This document shows positions 62,990 to 64,000 of a DNA stretch of 64,000 nt, piece after piece. Numbering within the stretch: position 1 is the first letter of the stretch; each line of letters opens with the position of its first letter. The stretch is from Bacteroidia bacterium (GTDB lineage Bacteria > Bacteroidota > Bacteroidia > Flavobacteriales > Flavobacteriaceae). The notes beneath the pieces are model-generated. The model searched no databases and was not told the DNA's origin. It was given only the letters and a program-made list of their open reading frames with translations. The stretch lies in the NCBI GenBank assembly GCA_030432635.1, contig JAUIMB010000002.1:310001-374000 (forward strand). Reading direction: 5' to 3'. The translations under genes were made by a program, and so were the position numbers.

Positions 62990-63409
62990 TCAGCCAACAA
63001 AACCTTTATCAATATGAGCACCATCACAATAAGGCTTATTATGTGACGCACCACATCTACAGAAGGCAGTGGTTTTATTTTTTGTTTCTTCTCGACCGTC
63101 TTTATGTATCACCTTTAGGGTTCCATAAACCAATAACGGTCCATCTTTTAACACTTCAATTTTGGTTTCCAATGTTTCAGCTTCCTTATGCTCTTCATCC
63201 GTCATGTAATAGCTTAATGCTCCTGAAGGACAAGCTTTAACTTGTGCTACCAAAGCATCGGTTGTCGCTGCATCGATTTTAATCCACGGACGCTCTTTGG
63301 GCTGAAACACCTCACCCAATCCTCGAACACAAATCCCTGAATGAATACAGGCATCAGGCTTCCAAACGATGGTGACTTCACCATTAGTGTATTCTTTTGT
63401 TTTTCCCAT
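62990..63409 (-). CDS. Fe-S protein: mono-cluster 4Fe-4S domain plus CDGSH domain
   Basis: Protein of 139 aa with two metal motifs. The N-terminal half (about 20-75) is a Fer4_19-like domain: DACIHSGICVRGLGEVFQ and VKACPSGALSYYM. The C-terminal half (about 100-135) is a CDGSH iron-sulfur domain, AFCRCGASHNKPYCDGAH, with the CxC-x8-C-x3-H ligands of a 2Fe-2S cluster. Such fusions are common in Bacteroidota; the function is probably redox or Fe-S transfer in the cytoplasm. The track start at 63415 is a GTG; I use the ATG at 63409. Divergent from kynureninase. Confidence 0.88.
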   Translation of the reverse strand: MGKTKEYTNGEVTIVWKPDACIHSGICVRGLGEVFQPKERPWIKIDAATTDALVAQVKACPSGALSYYMTDEEHKEAETLETKIEVLKDGPLLVYGTLKVIHKDGREETKNKTTAFCRCGASHNKPYCDGAHIDKGFVG

Positions 63410-63509
63410 ATTCACATTTCCCTCTGATGGGAATCGTTTAAAAATTGAACTTTGTTTCTTTAAAGATAATGAAATTTAGGTTAGGTTTCCTTTCTGTCAT
63501 CTTGTGCTA

Positions 63510-63538
63510 TTGTCCTACCATTTTTATTCTTATTTTTG
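63510..63538 (+). promoter_or_regulatory. kynureninase promoter
   Basis: TTG (63510-63512), 18-bp spacer, TATTTTTG (63531-63538); start near 63544, 20 bases before the TTG start codon at 63564. Confidence 0.5.
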
Positions 63539-63563
63539 TTAGACACCATTAAATCAATACACC

Positions 63564-64000
63564 TTGTCTAATTATAAGTTAGGTCTTGATTTCGCCAAAG
63601 AACAGGACCAAAATGACGTATTTTCTGCATTCAGAACACAATTTCATATCCCTAAAGATGACCACGGAAATGAACTCATTTACATGACTGGGAATTCTCT
63701 AGGATTACAACCAAAAATCACAAAAGCATACATTGACCAAGAGCTTGAAGATTGGGCAAATCTTGGTGTTGAAGGTCATACTGAAGGCAAGCATCCTTGG
63801 CTGCATTATCATGAGTACCTTACAAATACCATGGCTGAAATCGTTGGCGCCAAACCCTTGGAAGTTGTGGTAATGAACTCGCTTACAGCCAATTTACACT
63901 TTATGATGGTGAGTTTTTATAGACCAACTTCCAAACGCTATAAAATTCTCATTGAAGCTGATGCTTTTCCAAGTGATAAATATGCTGTTGAGTCCCAATT
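63564..64000 (+). CDS. kynU: Kynureninase (5' part, runs off the window)
   Basis: PLP enzyme that cleaves kynurenine to anthranilate and alanine in tryptophan breakdown. The 145 complete codons visible read SNYKLGLDFAKEQDQ, IYMTGNSLGLQPK, WANLGVEGHTEGKHPW, EIVGAKPLEVVVMNSLTANLHFMM and ILIEADAFPSDKYAVESQ, which match the N-terminal third of kynureninase. The frame opens at a stop at 63540 and contains no ATG before conserved sequence, so the start is the TTG at 63564. The ORF track omits it because it is open at the right edge. Confidence 0.9.
   Translation, partial: MSNYKLGLDFAKEQDQNDVFSAFRTQFHIPKDDHGNELIYMTGNSLGLQPKITKAYIDQELEDWANLGVEGHTEGKHPWLHYHEYLTNTMAEIVGAKPLEVVVMNSLTANLHFMMVSFYRPTSKRYKILIEADAFPSDKYAVESQ

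Overview
The window is a chromosomal segment of a member of the Bacteroidota, almost certainly family Flavobacteriaceae. The evidence is the complete gliding/type IX secretion core gldKLMN, an XrtF-type exosortase with its partner protein, a HYC_CC_PP family protein, DUF983, DUF1573 and DUF6090 family proteins, AT-rich DNA (about 35-40% GC by eye), and repeated use of the Bacteroidota -7 promoter box TAnnTTTG. It looks like ordinary core chromosome. I see no phage, plasmid, insertion sequence, CRISPR array, rRNA or tRNA. Genes cover nearly everything and no gap exceeds 300 bases.

Layout. 1-4456 (-): RND efflux operon (adaptor, pump, start of a TolC-like porin). 4553-6926: ABC-F ATPase and a divergent DUF983 protein. 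6933-12709 (-): FAD oxidoreductase, then gldK-gldL-gldM-gldN. 12897-16573 (-): an arginase-fold protein annotated in this family as formimidoylglutamase but lacking several metal ligands, and topA. 16738-17989 (-): a lipoprotein and a membrane protein. 18215-25476 (+): miaB, a sigma-54 activator, a 63-aa ORF, lptE, a TPR protein, secG, groES, groEL. 25619-30156: DUF6090 protein, then a minus-strand metal-handling (probably copper) cluster of HMA protein, TonB-dependent receptor, HMA-MauE fusion and HYC_CC_PP protein. 30215-31202 (-): XrtF and its associated protein. 31279-34713: GAF/fRMsr-like protein, ABC permease, purH. 34906-40516 (+): the cell-shape operon mreB-mreC-mreD-PBP2-rodA. 40542-47492: valS, DUF1573 protein, aspartyl protease with PDZ, aminotransferase, murB. 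47754-49087: ECF sigma/anti-sigma pair. 49169-55015: aquaporin, small Cys-rich protein, glycosyltransferase, a second ECF-like sigma factor, an Nramp-fold transporter, lipA, gap. 55064-64000: hybrid histidine kinase, lpxK, Nif3-like protein, coiled-coil protein with a degenerate zinc ribbon, msrA, methyltransferase, lipoprotein, CDGSH protein, start of kynureninase.

Themes. Envelope construction dominates: PBP2/RodA/MreBCD, MurB, LpxK, LptE, SecG, T9SS, XrtF, efflux and TonB uptake. The observations I rate highest are: (1) a near-perfect sigma-54 (-24/-12) promoter in front of groESL, about 2.4 kb downstream of a receiver-less sigma-54 activator in the same gene cluster; (2) the arginase-fold protein between topA and gldKLMN that has lost at least three of six metal ligands; (3) an Nramp-family protein in which both metal-binding motifs (DPGN and MPH) are replaced, translationally overlapping a sigma factor gene; (4) two copies of a dispersed inverted repeat, one of which forms the 3' end of miaB; (5) a pair of palindromes 21 bp apart upstream of mreB.

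Limits: calls rest on reading the translations and known family motifs. No alignment, structure prediction or database search was run, and promoter and terminator calls are by eye.
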